Origin: an uncultured Opitutales bacterium
Lineage (GTDB): Bacteria; Verrucomicrobiota; Verrucomicrobiia; Opitutales; Intestinicryptomonadaceae
Direction: 5' to 3'
Assembly: GCA_944389315.1 (NCBI GenBank)
Contig: CALXLX010000048.1
Location: forward strand, 1-32,859
Length of the DNA stretch: 32,859 nt
The position numbers were made by a program, and so were the translations under genes. A model generated the notes under the pieces. The model had not been told where the DNA came from. It was given only the letters and a program-made list of their open reading frames with translations, and ran no database searches. Positions 1-8,591 of this stretch are shown here, piece by piece. Position 1 is the stretch's first letter, and each line of letters opens with the position of its first letter.

Positions 1-1
1 G

Positions 2-1153
2 TATTCAAAGAGAGAATTTCTTAAAAAAATGGGCCTTGCGGGCGGCGCGGGAATATTAGCGTCGGCATCTTTTGCAAAAGAGAGCGGCGAAGCGGCTGAG
101 GAAGCGGTTTTCGATGCGCCGTCGGACTTTTTTGACGTTAGGAAATTCGGCGCGAAGGGAGACGGAAAAACTTCGGATTCTGCCGCCATACAAAAGGCGG
201 TTGACGAGGCCGCAAAAGTCGGCGGAGTGGTATATTTTCCCTCGGGCACATATCTGTGCTCGAACATAAAGGCCCATACGGGCATGAGCTTTCTGGCGGA
301 ACCCAGATGGGGGTACCATTCCAGGGCGGGCGCGGTGTTGAAGTTGGAGTCCGAAAATGCCGATTGCATTTTGGACGTTTCCAAAACCTACGGGCTTCAC
401 ATACGAGGGCTGTTCCTGGTGGGCATACCTTCCGCGAAGAAGGCCATACACGGCATATTCATGAATAACCCCAAAGTGTCGCCCAGGGAGGATTGCATAG
501 CCATAGACGACTGCAAAGTTGAGGGTTTTTCCGGGCACGGCGTCTATCTTAAAAACGTATGGCTGTTTATCCTCAGGCGCAATATAATGCAGAAGAACAA
601 ACTCTGCGGGGTTATGCTGCGCGGGTGGGACGGCTTTGTAATGGACAACCAGTTTTCGGCCAATGGAGACTGCGGATTCGGCTCCGAGGGCAGGCTTGGC
701 ACCATCAAGTTTACCGCCAACAGGGTGGAGTGGAACAGAAAGGACGGGTTCGGATTCTGCGCGGGAAGCACCCTTAACGTTACGGGAAACTGTTTCGACA
801 GGAATTGGGGGGCTGCAATAAACGCCTTCGACATAAAAACCATGACCATAAGCGGAAACATCTTCAGAAGGAACGGCAAGAACGAGGAGGCTATGGAGAA
901 TGAAAAGTCCTGCCATCTGAAGATAAAAAATTGCAAGGGGCTTACCATCATGGCAAACGCTTCGTGCGCGGGGCAGGACGACAGAAACAGGGGCAAATTT
1001 ACCCCGCAAATTGGTTTTATACTTGAGAATCTCTCTTGCGCGGTGGTTATGGGCAATACCTTCTATGAAGGATATACCGAGAAGATGCTTGTTGAATCGG
1101 GAAATTCAGAAGACTGCATCATAAAGGACAATATAGGCACTGCCTTTAAATAA
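2..1153 (+). CDS. Tat-exported pectate-lyase-like parallel beta-helix protein (5' truncated by window edge)
   Basis: The reading frame is open to the first base of the window, so the true start lies just outside. The first residues, YSKREFLKKMGLAGGAG, match a twin-arginine signal (S-R/K-R-x-F-L-K) followed by a hydrophobic Ala/Gly stretch ending near SASFA. A start at the internal ATG (position 29) would cut this signal in half, so I reject it. The mature part opens with FDVRKFGAKGDGKTSD, the typical beginning of the Pectate_lyase_3 / GH28-like right-handed beta-helix fold, and continues with Asn- and Gly-rich short strands (repeated GN.F..N turns). The protein is probably periplasmic or surface-located and acts on a polysaccharide, but no catalytic residues can be assigned and the substrate is unknown. 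It is followed 65 bp later by a secreted GH20-like enzyme, which supports a carbohydrate role. Confidence 0.8.
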   Translation, partial: YSKREFLKKMGLAGGAGILASASFAKESGEAAEEAVFDAPSDFFDVRKFGAKGDGKTSDSAAIQKAVDEAAKVGGVVYFPSGTYLCSNIKAHTGMSFLAEPRWGYHSRAGAVLKLESENADCILDVSKTYGLHIRGLFLVGIPSAKKAIHGIFMNNPKVSPREDCIAIDDCKVEGFSGHGVYLKNVWLFILRRNIMQKNKLCGVMLRGWDGFVMDNQFSANGDCGFGSEGRLGTIKFTANRVEWNRKDGFGFCAGSTLNVTGNCFDRNWGAAINAFDIKTMTISGNIFRRNGKNEEAMENEKSCHLKIKNCKGLTIMANASCAGQDDRNRGKFTPQIGFILENLSCAVVMGNTFYEGYTEKMLVESGNSEDCIIKDNIGTAFK

Positions 1154-1218
1154 CTTCAACAGAATGGAAGGTATTTGTCTGGGCGGGAATATTAGGATAA
1201 ACTTAAACGTATGGCTTT

Positions 1219-2763
1219 ATGCGCAATATATTTTCTATTATAGCAGGCATTTTGTGCTTTTGCGGGGGTGTGTATGGGCAGGAAAAAACGCCCTCAGATT
1301 TTGCCGTAAAGGCGTTTTATATAGATTGCCGCGCACAGGTAATGACGGTATCGGCAATCAAGAAATTTGCGGGGGATTTGTCTAAAAAGGGCATAAACGC
1401 CCTTCTGATAGAATACGAGGCCACTTTCCCTTTTGAAAAGCACGCTACGCTCTGCAACAGTTTTGCGTACAGCCGACAAGACATAAAAGAAATAGTAGAT
1501 TACTGCGGAGGGCTTGGAATAGAGGTTATTCCTCTGCAGAATTGCTTCGGCCATTGCGAATACATACTTAGGCACGACCGTTATATAAAGCTGAGGGAGG
1601 ATTGGAAGGAAGTATCCCAGGTTTGCCCGCTAAAGATAAAGGAGGCAAAGAGGGTCTTCGGCGAGATATTCAGGGAGGTCGCCGCTTTGCATCCGTCCAA
1701 ATATTTTCATATAGGCGCCGACGAAACCTATCTGCTCGGAAGCTGCAAGGAGTGTTCTAAGAAAAATAAATCCAGGTTGTTTGTGGATTACGTCAAGGCG
1801 ATGTGCGAGATTGTCGAGAAAATGGGCAAAACCCCTATGATATGGGCCGATATAATCTTAAAGCACCCGGAAGTGGCCGGCGAACTGCCGAAGAATCTTA
1901 TATATGTTGATTGGAATTACGGCTGGGACCCCAATAGGTTTGGCAATCTCGACAATATTTTCAAGCTCGGAGCAAAGGTATGGGGGGCTACCGCTTTGCG
2001 CTCCTCGCCGGACAATGTCTATCTTACGGATTGGAAAAATCATTTTGACAACATAAAAACATTTATTCCGTTCGCAAGGGCGCACGGCTACGAGGGCATA
2101 GTGCAGACTTCGTGGTCGACAAGCGGTACTTACGGTTTTCATTACGACTTGGGCTGCGAGATTTTGGAGATGTACCCGATACGGCAGGTATATCCGATGT
2201 CCGGATTCCAGATATTGGTTGACGCATTTTGCAAGGCGGCTGCCGCTGAGGACGCGCTGGATACGGATAAATTCATATTATCATACGCGGCGGAGCGTTA
2301 CGGGCTATCGGAGGAAGACTCCTCCATATTTTTAAGCTATTTTAATCTTCCGCAGGCAAGGGTGCGCGGAGGCAGGGATGCAAACGGCGTCGTGATGGCC
2401 CAACTCCTGAAAGACATTGTTTCGTTAAAGGGCAATTTTGATAAAATAGCGGCACATAAGAATGCGGAGGAATTTGCGCATTACAGGTTAATGCTGGATC
2501 TGAGGGTAAATTATCTGCTATATAAGCAGATAGAGTTTGAATACAATTCCCAAGACTACGATATTTCCAAAGCGGAAGGCCTTCTCAAACGTCTGGAGGC
2601 TATTATGGCACAATCAGACAAGCTGTCAGAATTGTTCCTGAAGCTCAACGACGGATATTTAAAACCCGGGCAGCTGGAGGATATAAACTCTTTCCGCACA
2701 AAGAAGATGGGGGCTTTATACGGCAATCTATGCAGGCAGGTCCAGATTTATAAAAAAATGTAA
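1219..2763 (+). CDS. secreted glycoside hydrolase family 20-like (beta-hexosaminidase-type) protein
   Basis: 514 residues. The N-terminus (MRNIFSIIAGILCFCGGVYG, then Q) is a signal peptide with a likely cleavage site after residue 20. A TIM-barrel domain follows with the sequence HIGADET at residues 164-170; GH20 enzymes carry H-x-G-G/A-D-E here, and the adjacent D168-E169 pair would be the substrate-assisted catalytic pair. The IPLQNCFGHCEYIL region and the WADI segment also fit the GH20 barrel. The C-terminal ~150 residues are mainly helical and not recognised. The probable role is removal of terminal N-acetylhexosamine from glycans, for example mucin or chitin-derived sugars, but specificity cannot be read from sequence. 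It lies between a beta-helix enzyme and two PEP-CTERM surface proteins, and no terminator separates it from the next gene. Confidence 0.8.
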   Translation: MRNIFSIIAGILCFCGGVYGQEKTPSDFAVKAFYIDCRAQVMTVSAIKKFAGDLSKKGINALLIEYEATFPFEKHATLCNSFAYSRQDIKEIVDYCGGLGIEVIPLQNCFGHCEYILRHDRYIKLREDWKEVSQVCPLKIKEAKRVFGEIFREVAALHPSKYFHIGADETYLLGSCKECSKKNKSRLFVDYVKAMCEIVEKMGKTPMIWADIILKHPEVAGELPKNLIYVDWNYGWDPNRFGNLDNIFKLGAKVWGATALRSSPDNVYLTDWKNHFDNIKTFIPFARAHGYEGIVQTSWSTSGTYGFHYDLGCEILEMYPIRQVYPMSGFQILVDAFCKAAAAEDALDTDKFILSYAAERYGLSEEDSSIFLSYFNLPQARVRGGRDANGVVMAQLLKDIVSLKGNFDKIAAHKNAEEFAHYRLMLDLRVNYLLYKQIEFEYNSQDYDISKAEGLLKRLEAIMAQSDKLSELFLKLNDGYLKPGQLEDINSFRTKKMGALYGNLCRQVQIYKKM

Positions 2764-2778
2764 TTTTTTTGAAAGATA

Positions 2779-2807
2779 TTGACTTCATTTTTATGGAATC
2801 ATATCAT
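2779..2807 (+). promoter_or_regulatory. sigma70-type promoter for first PEP-CTERM gene
   Basis: TTGACT at 2779-2784, a 17-bp spacer, and TATCAT at 2802-2807. The ATG at 2814 is only 6 nt downstream of the -10 box, so transcription would begin at or next to the start codon and the mRNA would be nearly leaderless. No Shine-Dalgarno sequence is visible. The arrangement repeats at the paralogue (5795-5822). Confidence 0.55.
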
Positions 2808-2813
2808 GATTAC

Positions 2814-5522
2814 ATGAAAAGTTTAAACTTCAATACGTTATCGGTATTTACGGCATGTGTATTATCGGTATCATCCGCCTTTTCCCAAACATATTATTGG
2901 ACGGATGGATCTTTTAATAGCGCCGTTTTTTACCCCAATGCCGACGGAACTGGAGATGCTGCTATTCCAAATTGGACCGACGGAACCACTGTTATAGACA
3001 AGGCAACAACAGCTTCCGGCTCCGGCCAATATGCTTTTGGCGTTGATGATATAAATATTTCCGCATGGAACGACACCACAGAGAACACTGCAGATTGGCA
3101 TATGTATTTTAGCGGTTCCAACAGCGTTTTGACCATGGCCAATATGACGAAGTCTTCCGGCGGAATATTAAAAATACGCACGAGCACAGGAAGCTCTGGG
3201 TCGGTTTTAAATGTGACAGATTCCATGGATTTGTCCGCAGGGTCCTTGCGGATAGGCACTGATAGAGAGTTTGGACTCACGAGCGGCTGGGCGTTCAATA
3301 CGGTAGATATAAACACGCTGAACATGTCGGGCACCGCCACTGCGACCTTTGCGGTTTCCAAGTCTATGACAGTGGATACTGTCAATATGAACGGCGGCAA
3401 GTGGTGGGTTGGCAAGGGCACCGAGACCACTTCGGGAGATGAGAACACCCTGCATCTTCAGATAAACAATTTAAACATAGGCGATCGAACGGAGTCGGCC
3501 ATGTTAAACGAGTTTAGCGTTAGCGCAAATTCCATCACGGTACAGGAATTCAATGTTACGGGCACTACGGAAGCAACGATAAACAATTTTGTAAGGCCTG
3601 AAAACGGAGGCGTGTTCAATATAGTCAATATGACCGTGGACGAGAAGTTCCTCTCGGGCGGATATTTGTTCCTATCCAACGGCACGCTTGACAATACATA
3701 TAAGGTGGATTCCTTCACGTCAAATACGGGCGTTGCGGCTGGCGGCGAAATATCTATTTCCGGCATAGTGGATTTCGGCAAGACGGTTCATACAGGGGCC
3801 GGAGCGTCTCTGGGGGGCTATACATACGACCTGTTTTTCTCCGGCAATGGAACCGCAGTTTTAAACGACATAACTGTGGAGAATTACGCGAAAATAGGAT
3901 ACGGAAAGTTCGACGGGAATAATACGTCACAACAGCAGGTGACTATAGGCGGGGTTTCCCTCGGGAATGTCTCGGTAAATACCGGCGGGTATTTGTGGAT
4001 TGTCACGGACAATGTCCAATTTGATTCCGACAGCGTCATAAACGTGTCCGGGGTGGATTCAAATATGGTCATCATGAACGGCTACTCCGGTTCCACAACG
4101 TCCATGCTTGGAACTATAAAAGTCTCCGACGGCGGATATTTTACAATGAGGCGCAGAAGCGGGAATCCATTCTACTCCTTCAACAATGTGGAGCTAAAGT
4201 CTGCAGCCTCAGACGCTCTCTCGACGAAATTCCAGATTTCCAGCGACACTACTTATGTTGTGGGAGGCGCCTCGATAGAGTCTTTGACGTTTAATCCGTA
4301 TGCGGAGGGCGATTCCGGAAAGATGTCATACGCAAACCTGTTTACGGAAAAGTACGAGGTCGGCGCCGAGTCCATGTATGTGGGCAATGTTCACTTCAAC
4401 GAGTATGCCAAAGGAGCCATATCCGTGGCTCAGAATACGAGAATAGGCGCTTTCTCGACGGATGCCTATTCTTCTGTGGATCTTACAAATTCCACTCCGG
4501 AGCAGGCCTTCTCGATAACCGTTGACGGGGATTATAACAATGCCGGCAGCTATCTAATATTAAGGGAAAATCTCACTCTCAATGTAAAGGGAGATTTCGT
4601 CAACACCTCCTACTGGAATTCCATGTACGGGATAAGCTGCAATCTTGCCAGCCAGGGAGCACTTTTGGATGTTGACGGGGCTTTTGTAAACAACGGCGTG
4701 GCGAACCTTGGAGAGAATCTGTCCGAGGGGAAAACCTCAAATGCCAGCTTCGGAGGAATCAGGAGCGATTACATTCAAAATAAGCTTGAGACATTCAGGA
4801 TATATAACAGCAACGGCGGCACGTTGAACATCACGCTCGACGGAGACGGCACCTACATATACGGAAACCGTATTCATACCTTCGGCAGAAGCTCTACTGA
4901 TATGGGTACGTCTGTCATCAATTTCAACAAGACGGGTTCTGGCGTTCAGTATTTTGCGAGCAACTATATATATTATAGGGGCACGACAACAATATCCAAC
5001 GGCGAGATGTACATTTGCGCCAACGGCTTAAACAACGATCTTAATTACGGCGTGGAGAACATAGTCTTGACGGGCGGGAAATTCGGCGCGTGCGGCGCCA
5101 TGGGTGCCGACGGCAGCGTGGCTTCAATAGGCACGGTGAAGGCGGAGAACTTCACCTGGTCTTCCGGAGCCGACGTCGCGGTAGACTTTGACGTTAACGG
5201 CAACTGCGACCTCATCCTCGTCAGCGGTAGTTTCCTGAAGGATTCATCGGATGCAGATGATGCAAAGTACAACTTTGTATTCTCGGGAAGCGTCGCCGCA
5301 AATACGGAATATAAGATATTGGGCTGGGAGGATGTCTCTTCGGTAGACTTTACGGAGGAGGATTTCACCTATTCTTCGTCGAGCGACATAGAGGGAAGTT
5401 TCTCGATAAGGGACAATTCGTTGTACTTTACCACCGCCATACCGGAGCCTTCCACCTATGCGGCGATATTCGGCATTGCGGCCCTCTATTTTGCGGCGCT
5501 TAGGAGGCGCGGCAGGAAGTAG
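2814..5522 (+). CDS. large PEP-CTERM-anchored beta-strand-repeat surface protein, paralogue 1
   Basis: 902 residues from the ATG at 2814; an in-frame TTG (2769) and ATG (2793) lie upstream, but only the 2814 start gives a clean signal peptide (MKSLNFNTLSVFTACVLSVS, cleaved after the AFS that follows). The body is Ser/Thr/Asn/Gly-rich, almost free of Cys, and made of short repetitive beta-strand units like autotransporter-type beta-solenoids. The tail IPEPSTYAAIFGIAAL plus aromatic residues and RRRGRK is a PEP-CTERM sorting signal: a PEP motif, a membrane span and a basic cluster, which exosortase systems recognise for export and anchoring at the cell surface. No exosortase gene is in this window. 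It is homologous along its whole length to the next gene. Function beyond surface display, such as adhesion, matrix or glycan binding, is unknown. Confidence 0.85.
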   Translation: MKSLNFNTLSVFTACVLSVSSAFSQTYYWTDGSFNSAVFYPNADGTGDAAIPNWTDGTTVIDKATTASGSGQYAFGVDDINISAWNDTTENTADWHMYFSGSNSVLTMANMTKSSGGILKIRTSTGSSGSVLNVTDSMDLSAGSLRIGTDREFGLTSGWAFNTVDINTLNMSGTATATFAVSKSMTVDTVNMNGGKWWVGKGTETTSGDENTLHLQINNLNIGDRTESAMLNEFSVSANSITVQEFNVTGTTEATINNFVRPENGGVFNIVNMTVDEKFLSGGYLFLSNGTLDNTYKVDSFTSNTGVAAGGEISISGIVDFGKTVHTGAGASLGGYTYDLFFSGNGTAVLNDITVENYAKIGYGKFDGNNTSQQQVTIGGVSLGNVSVNTGGYLWIVTDNVQFDSDSVINVSGVDSNMVIMNGYSGSTTSMLGTIKVSDGGYFTMRRRSGNPFYSFNNVELKSAASDALSTKFQISSDTTYVVGGASIESLTFNPYAEGDSGKMSYANLFTEKYEVGAESMYVGNVHFNEYAKGAISVAQNTRIGAFSTDAYSSVDLTNSTPEQAFSITVDGDYNNAGSYLILRENLTLNVKGDFVNTSYWNSMYGISCNLASQGALLDVDGAFVNNGVANLGENLSEGKTSNASFGGIRSDYIQNKLETFRIYNSNGGTLNITLDGDGTYIYGNRIHTFGRSSTDMGTSVINFNKTGSGVQYFASNYIYYRGTTTISNGEMYICANGLNNDLNYGVENIVLTGGKFGACGAMGADGSVASIGTVKAENFTWSSGADVAVDFDVNGNCDLILVSGSFLKDSSDADDAKYNFVFSGSVAANTEYKILGWEDVSSVDFTEEDFTYSSSSDIEGSFSIRDNSLYFTTAIPEPSTYAAIFGIAALYFAALRRRGRK
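4908..5051 (+). repeat. near-identical DNA tract shared by the PEP-CTERM paralogues (partner 7916-8059)
   Basis: About 144 bp differ at a single base (4940 versus 7948) and the last 111 bp (4941-5051 and 7949-8059) are identical, including third codon positions, while sequence on both sides is clearly diverged. The offset between copies is constant at 3008 bp. Confidence 0.85.
5361..5482 (+). repeat. identical DNA tract encoding the C-terminal anchor region (partner 8369-8490)
   Basis: 122 bp are identical between the two PEP-CTERM genes at the same 3008-bp offset. The tract covers the last luminal segment and the start of the PEP-CTERM anchor. A third identical patch of about 49 bp lies at 4255-4303 and 7263-7311. 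Confidence 0.85.
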
Positions 5523-5552
5523 GGCATCTTTTGCAGTCTTAAAGACTATTTT

Positions 5553-5582
5553 AACGGTCCGTGCAAACGGGCCGTTTTTTTA
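5553..5582 (+). terminator. rho-independent terminator of PEP-CTERM paralogue 1
   Basis: A 10-bp stem (AACGGTCCGT / ACGGGCCGTT, one G-U pair) with a GCAA tetraloop is followed by seven T. It begins 30 bp after the stop codon. Confidence 0.9.
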
Positions 5583-5794
5583 TTTGCAGAATGCGATGGT
5601 AACTTTGGGGTAAGACTGCATTTAATGCCCATTTTTAGGGGGGGAATGCAAAAATTGTAGGCATTGTTTAACTTTGCCGCGACCAGTGTGGGCGTCCATG
5701 GCATTTTGTCGTCTCGCGATTTTCAGCCGAATGGAAGAATAGAAAAGCTGCTGCATCGCTTAGGGGGAAAGTTGGGTGCGGATTTTATAAATAC
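5583..5794. other. intergenic stretch between PEP-CTERM paralogues, no gene seen
   Basis: Between the terminator of paralogue 1 and the promoter of paralogue 2 I find no open frame with coding character, no tRNA-like or riboswitch-like core and no long repeat. It contains a G-run near 5639-5644 and AT-rich sequence near the downstream promoter. Confidence 0.5.
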
Positions 5795-5822
5795 TTGACT
5801 CTATACGTGATATTTTTATAGT
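5795..5822 (+). promoter_or_regulatory. sigma70-type promoter for second PEP-CTERM gene
   Basis: TTGACT at 5795-5800, a 16-bp spacer and TATAGT at 5817-5822, with the ATG at 5831 starting 8 nt later. As at the first paralogue, this predicts a leaderless or nearly leaderless mRNA. Confidence 0.55.
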
Positions 5823-5830
5823 AGACCTCC

Positions 5831-8527
5831 ATGAGATATCCAAATGTAAGCATGAAACCGGTGGTTGTTGCATTTCTATTGACTACTGTTGGCGCATTTT
5901 CTCAAACATATTATTGGTGTGACGGTTCTTTTAATAAAGAGGTGTTTTATCCCAATGTAGACGGTAGCGGGGTTGCGACGGTTCCTAATTGGACGGACGG
6001 AACTACAGTCATAGACAAGGCGGCAAGCGCCGTCGCGGGAAGCCAATATGCATTTTATGTCCAGAACATAAACATGGCGGAGTGGAACGACACCACGGAG
6101 AACGCTGCAGATTGGCACATGTATTTTAGCGGTTCAAACAACGTTTTGACCATGGCCAATATGACGAAGACTTCGTCTGGGGTTTTGAAGATACGCACGA
6201 GCACCTCAAGTACGGGAGCGGCATTGAATGTCACAAACTCTATGAATTTGTCCGCTGGAGACTTCATCTTAGGCGCAAATCTCAACTATAATCCTATGGC
6301 TGGTTGGGCGTTCAACACTGCAAACATTAACACCTTAAATCTTTCTGGGACCGCGAATGCGACTTTTGCAATAGCGAGCTTGATGGAGGTGAATACCGTC
6401 AATATGAACGGCGGCAAAGTGTGGATAGGCACGGGGACAGAGACCAGCTCGGGCATAGCCCAACTGACGCTGAATATCGGAAACCTAAATTTTGGAGACA
6501 TCTCCGCGGAATCTGTCCTAAACGATATTACGATAAGGTCGGATTTTGCGAATATTCAGAATATCAAATTGGGCGGGACTGCAACCTCAAGCATATATAA
6601 TTATGTCTATTCTGGAATTTTGGACATTTCCAAGATGGAGGTTGACAATACATTTCTTGCGGGGGGACTCTTGAAGATAGATTCCATCGACACCATCACC
6701 CGTATGAAAGTCGCGGACTTTATATCCTCCACAGATGCGGCCGGAGGAACCGTAAGAATAATAGACGGTATTTTAGAGTTTGAAAATGCCGTTCATACGG
6801 GCAGCGGCGTATCGAAGGGTGAATATGTTTTCGACCTGCTCTTCGACGGCGGTGGATCTGTCGTGCTAGACAATATCACTGTGGAAAACTACGCGAATAT
6901 AGGCTATGGAAAGTACGACGGCAGCACATCGAGCGGCCTGCAAACGACGGTAGGCGCGGTTTCGCTTGGGAATGTCAATGTGAATACCGGAGGAAATCTG
7001 TGGGTCGTCACGGACAATCTGCAATTTGATTCGGACGATACCATAAATGTTTCCGGTAATAACTCGAAAATGGTGATAATGAACGGCTCCAACGGGACGA
7101 CAACTTCTCTGGCAGGAGACATCACGGTGAGCGACGGCGGCACTCTGATTATCAGGCGCAGGAGCGGTTCTCCGGTGTTTAATGTCAGCAATGTTGTTCT
7201 GAATGCCTCCGCGGCGGATAGTGAGTCCCAGTCGGGATTCCAGGTTTCCAGCGACTCAACTCATGTTGTGGGAGGCGCCTCGATAGAGTCTTTGACGTTT
7301 AATCCGTATGCAGCGGAAACCACCGGTCATAGTTCTATGGCATACTTGTTCTCCTCGAAGCAGGAAGTCGGATCTGAATCTATGTATGTAAAGAATGTTC
7401 TGGTGAACGATTATGCGGACGGAGTCATACGCATAGCGCAGAATACCAAAATTGGGTCCGTAGTCGCGAAAGAATATTCATTTATGACCTTCGGCAACCA
7501 TGTCTCGGATCAGGCGTTCACTGTGACGATAGACGGCGATTACGAGAATTCTGGGCAGTCGCTTGTTGTTGGAACAAACATAACCCTAAACATAAAGGGG
7601 GATTTTATAAATAATTCCTACAGAACCATGTTATACGGGTTGGATTCCAACATTTCGTATTCCGGTACGGTATTTGACGTAGACGGCGCATTTGTAAACA
7701 ACGGCATTGTTAACCTCGGCGGCGGCCTGACCGAGGGAAAAACCGCAAATGCCTATTTCGGCGGAATCAGGAGCGACTATATATCCGGCAAGCAGGGAAC
7801 TTACCGAATCCACAACACAAATGGCGGAACCCTGAACATTACTCTTGATGGCGACGGCACCTACATATACGGGAACAGGATACATACCTTCAGCAGTTCC
7901 GCGGCGGAATTGGGCACGTCTGTCATCAATTTCAACAAGACGGGTTCCGGCGTTCAGTATTTTGCGAGCAACTATATATATTATAGGGGCACGACAACAA
8001 TATCCAACGGCGAGATGTACATTTGCGCCAACGGCTTAAACAACGATCTTAATTACGGCCTTGAGAACATAGTTTTGTCTGGCGGGAAATTCGGCGCGTG
8101 CGGCGTTTTGAATTCGGACGGCAGCGTGGGTGCCATAGGTACGGTGAAGGCGGAGAACTTCACCTGGTCTTCCGGGGCAGAGGTTGCTGTGGATTTTGAC
8201 GCCGACGGCAACTGCGACCTCATCCTCATAAGCGGGAACTTCTTAAAAGACGCCTCCGATGCGGCCGATGCGAAGTATAACTTCGTATTTTCCGGGAGCG
8301 CTGCGGCGGATACTGAATATAAGATATTTGCCTGGGAGGATGTCTCTTCGGTGGACTTTACGGAGGACGATTTCACCTATTCTTCGTCGAGCGACATAGA
8401 GGGAAGTTTCTCGATAAGGGACAATTCGTTGTACTTTACCACCGCCATACCGGAGCCTTCCACCTATGCGGCGATATTCGGCATTGCGGCTCTCGGTTTT
8501 GCGGCGCTTAGAAGGCGCAGAAAATAG
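5831..8527 (+). CDS. large PEP-CTERM-anchored beta-strand-repeat surface protein, paralogue 2
   Basis: 898 residues, a tandem duplicate of the preceding gene. The signal peptide is MRYPNVSMKPVVVAFLLTTV plus GAFSQ; an alternative start at the second Met (5852) is possible, but the promoter sits directly in front of 5831. After cleavage both proteins begin QTYYW, and they share many blocks such as NWTDGTTVIDKA, ADWHMYFSGSN and VGGASIESLTFNPYA. The tail IPEPSTYAAIFGIAAL plus RRRRK is again a PEP-CTERM anchor. The middle third has diverged from paralogue 1 with small insertions and deletions, while the C-terminal third keeps identical DNA patches. It has its own promoter and terminator, so the two copies can be expressed separately. 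The likely role is an exosortase-processed surface protein; its ligand is unknown. Confidence 0.87.
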   Translation: MRYPNVSMKPVVVAFLLTTVGAFSQTYYWCDGSFNKEVFYPNVDGSGVATVPNWTDGTTVIDKAASAVAGSQYAFYVQNINMAEWNDTTENAADWHMYFSGSNNVLTMANMTKTSSGVLKIRTSTSSTGAALNVTNSMNLSAGDFILGANLNYNPMAGWAFNTANINTLNLSGTANATFAIASLMEVNTVNMNGGKVWIGTGTETSSGIAQLTLNIGNLNFGDISAESVLNDITIRSDFANIQNIKLGGTATSSIYNYVYSGILDISKMEVDNTFLAGGLLKIDSIDTITRMKVADFISSTDAAGGTVRIIDGILEFENAVHTGSGVSKGEYVFDLLFDGGGSVVLDNITVENYANIGYGKYDGSTSSGLQTTVGAVSLGNVNVNTGGNLWVVTDNLQFDSDDTINVSGNNSKMVIMNGSNGTTTSLAGDITVSDGGTLIIRRRSGSPVFNVSNVVLNASAADSESQSGFQVSSDSTHVVGGASIESLTFNPYAAETTGHSSMAYLFSSKQEVGSESMYVKNVLVNDYADGVIRIAQNTKIGSVVAKEYSFMTFGNHVSDQAFTVTIDGDYENSGQSLVVGTNITLNIKGDFINNSYRTMLYGLDSNISYSGTVFDVDGAFVNNGIVNLGGGLTEGKTANAYFGGIRSDYISGKQGTYRIHNTNGGTLNITLDGDGTYIYGNRIHTFSSSAAELGTSVINFNKTGSGVQYFASNYIYYRGTTTISNGEMYICANGLNNDLNYGLENIVLSGGKFGACGVLNSDGSVGAIGTVKAENFTWSSGAEVAVDFDADGNCDLILISGNFLKDASDAADAKYNFVFSGSAAADTEYKIFAWEDVSSVDFTEDDFTYSSSSDIEGSFSIRDNSLYFTTAIPEPSTYAAIFGIAALGFAALRRRRK

Positions 8528-8549
8528 CCGGCCGGGAATAGAAATTTGG

Positions 8550-8578
8550 CGGCCCCCGCAGGTGGGGCCGTTTTTTTT
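8550..8578 (+). terminator. rho-independent terminator of PEP-CTERM paralogue 2
   Basis: A 7-bp GC stem (CGGCCCC / GGGGCCG) with a 7-nt loop is followed by eight T. It lies 22 bp past the stop codon and just ahead of the convergent LysR gene. Confidence 0.88.
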
Positions 8579-8591
8579 ATGCGTAGGAACA

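Noticed and set aside
56..1009. 317-codon open frame on the minus strand opposite the beta-helix enzyme
   Set aside because: Composition looks like an antisense shadow, with no recognisable domain; the plus-strand frame has clear protein-family features.
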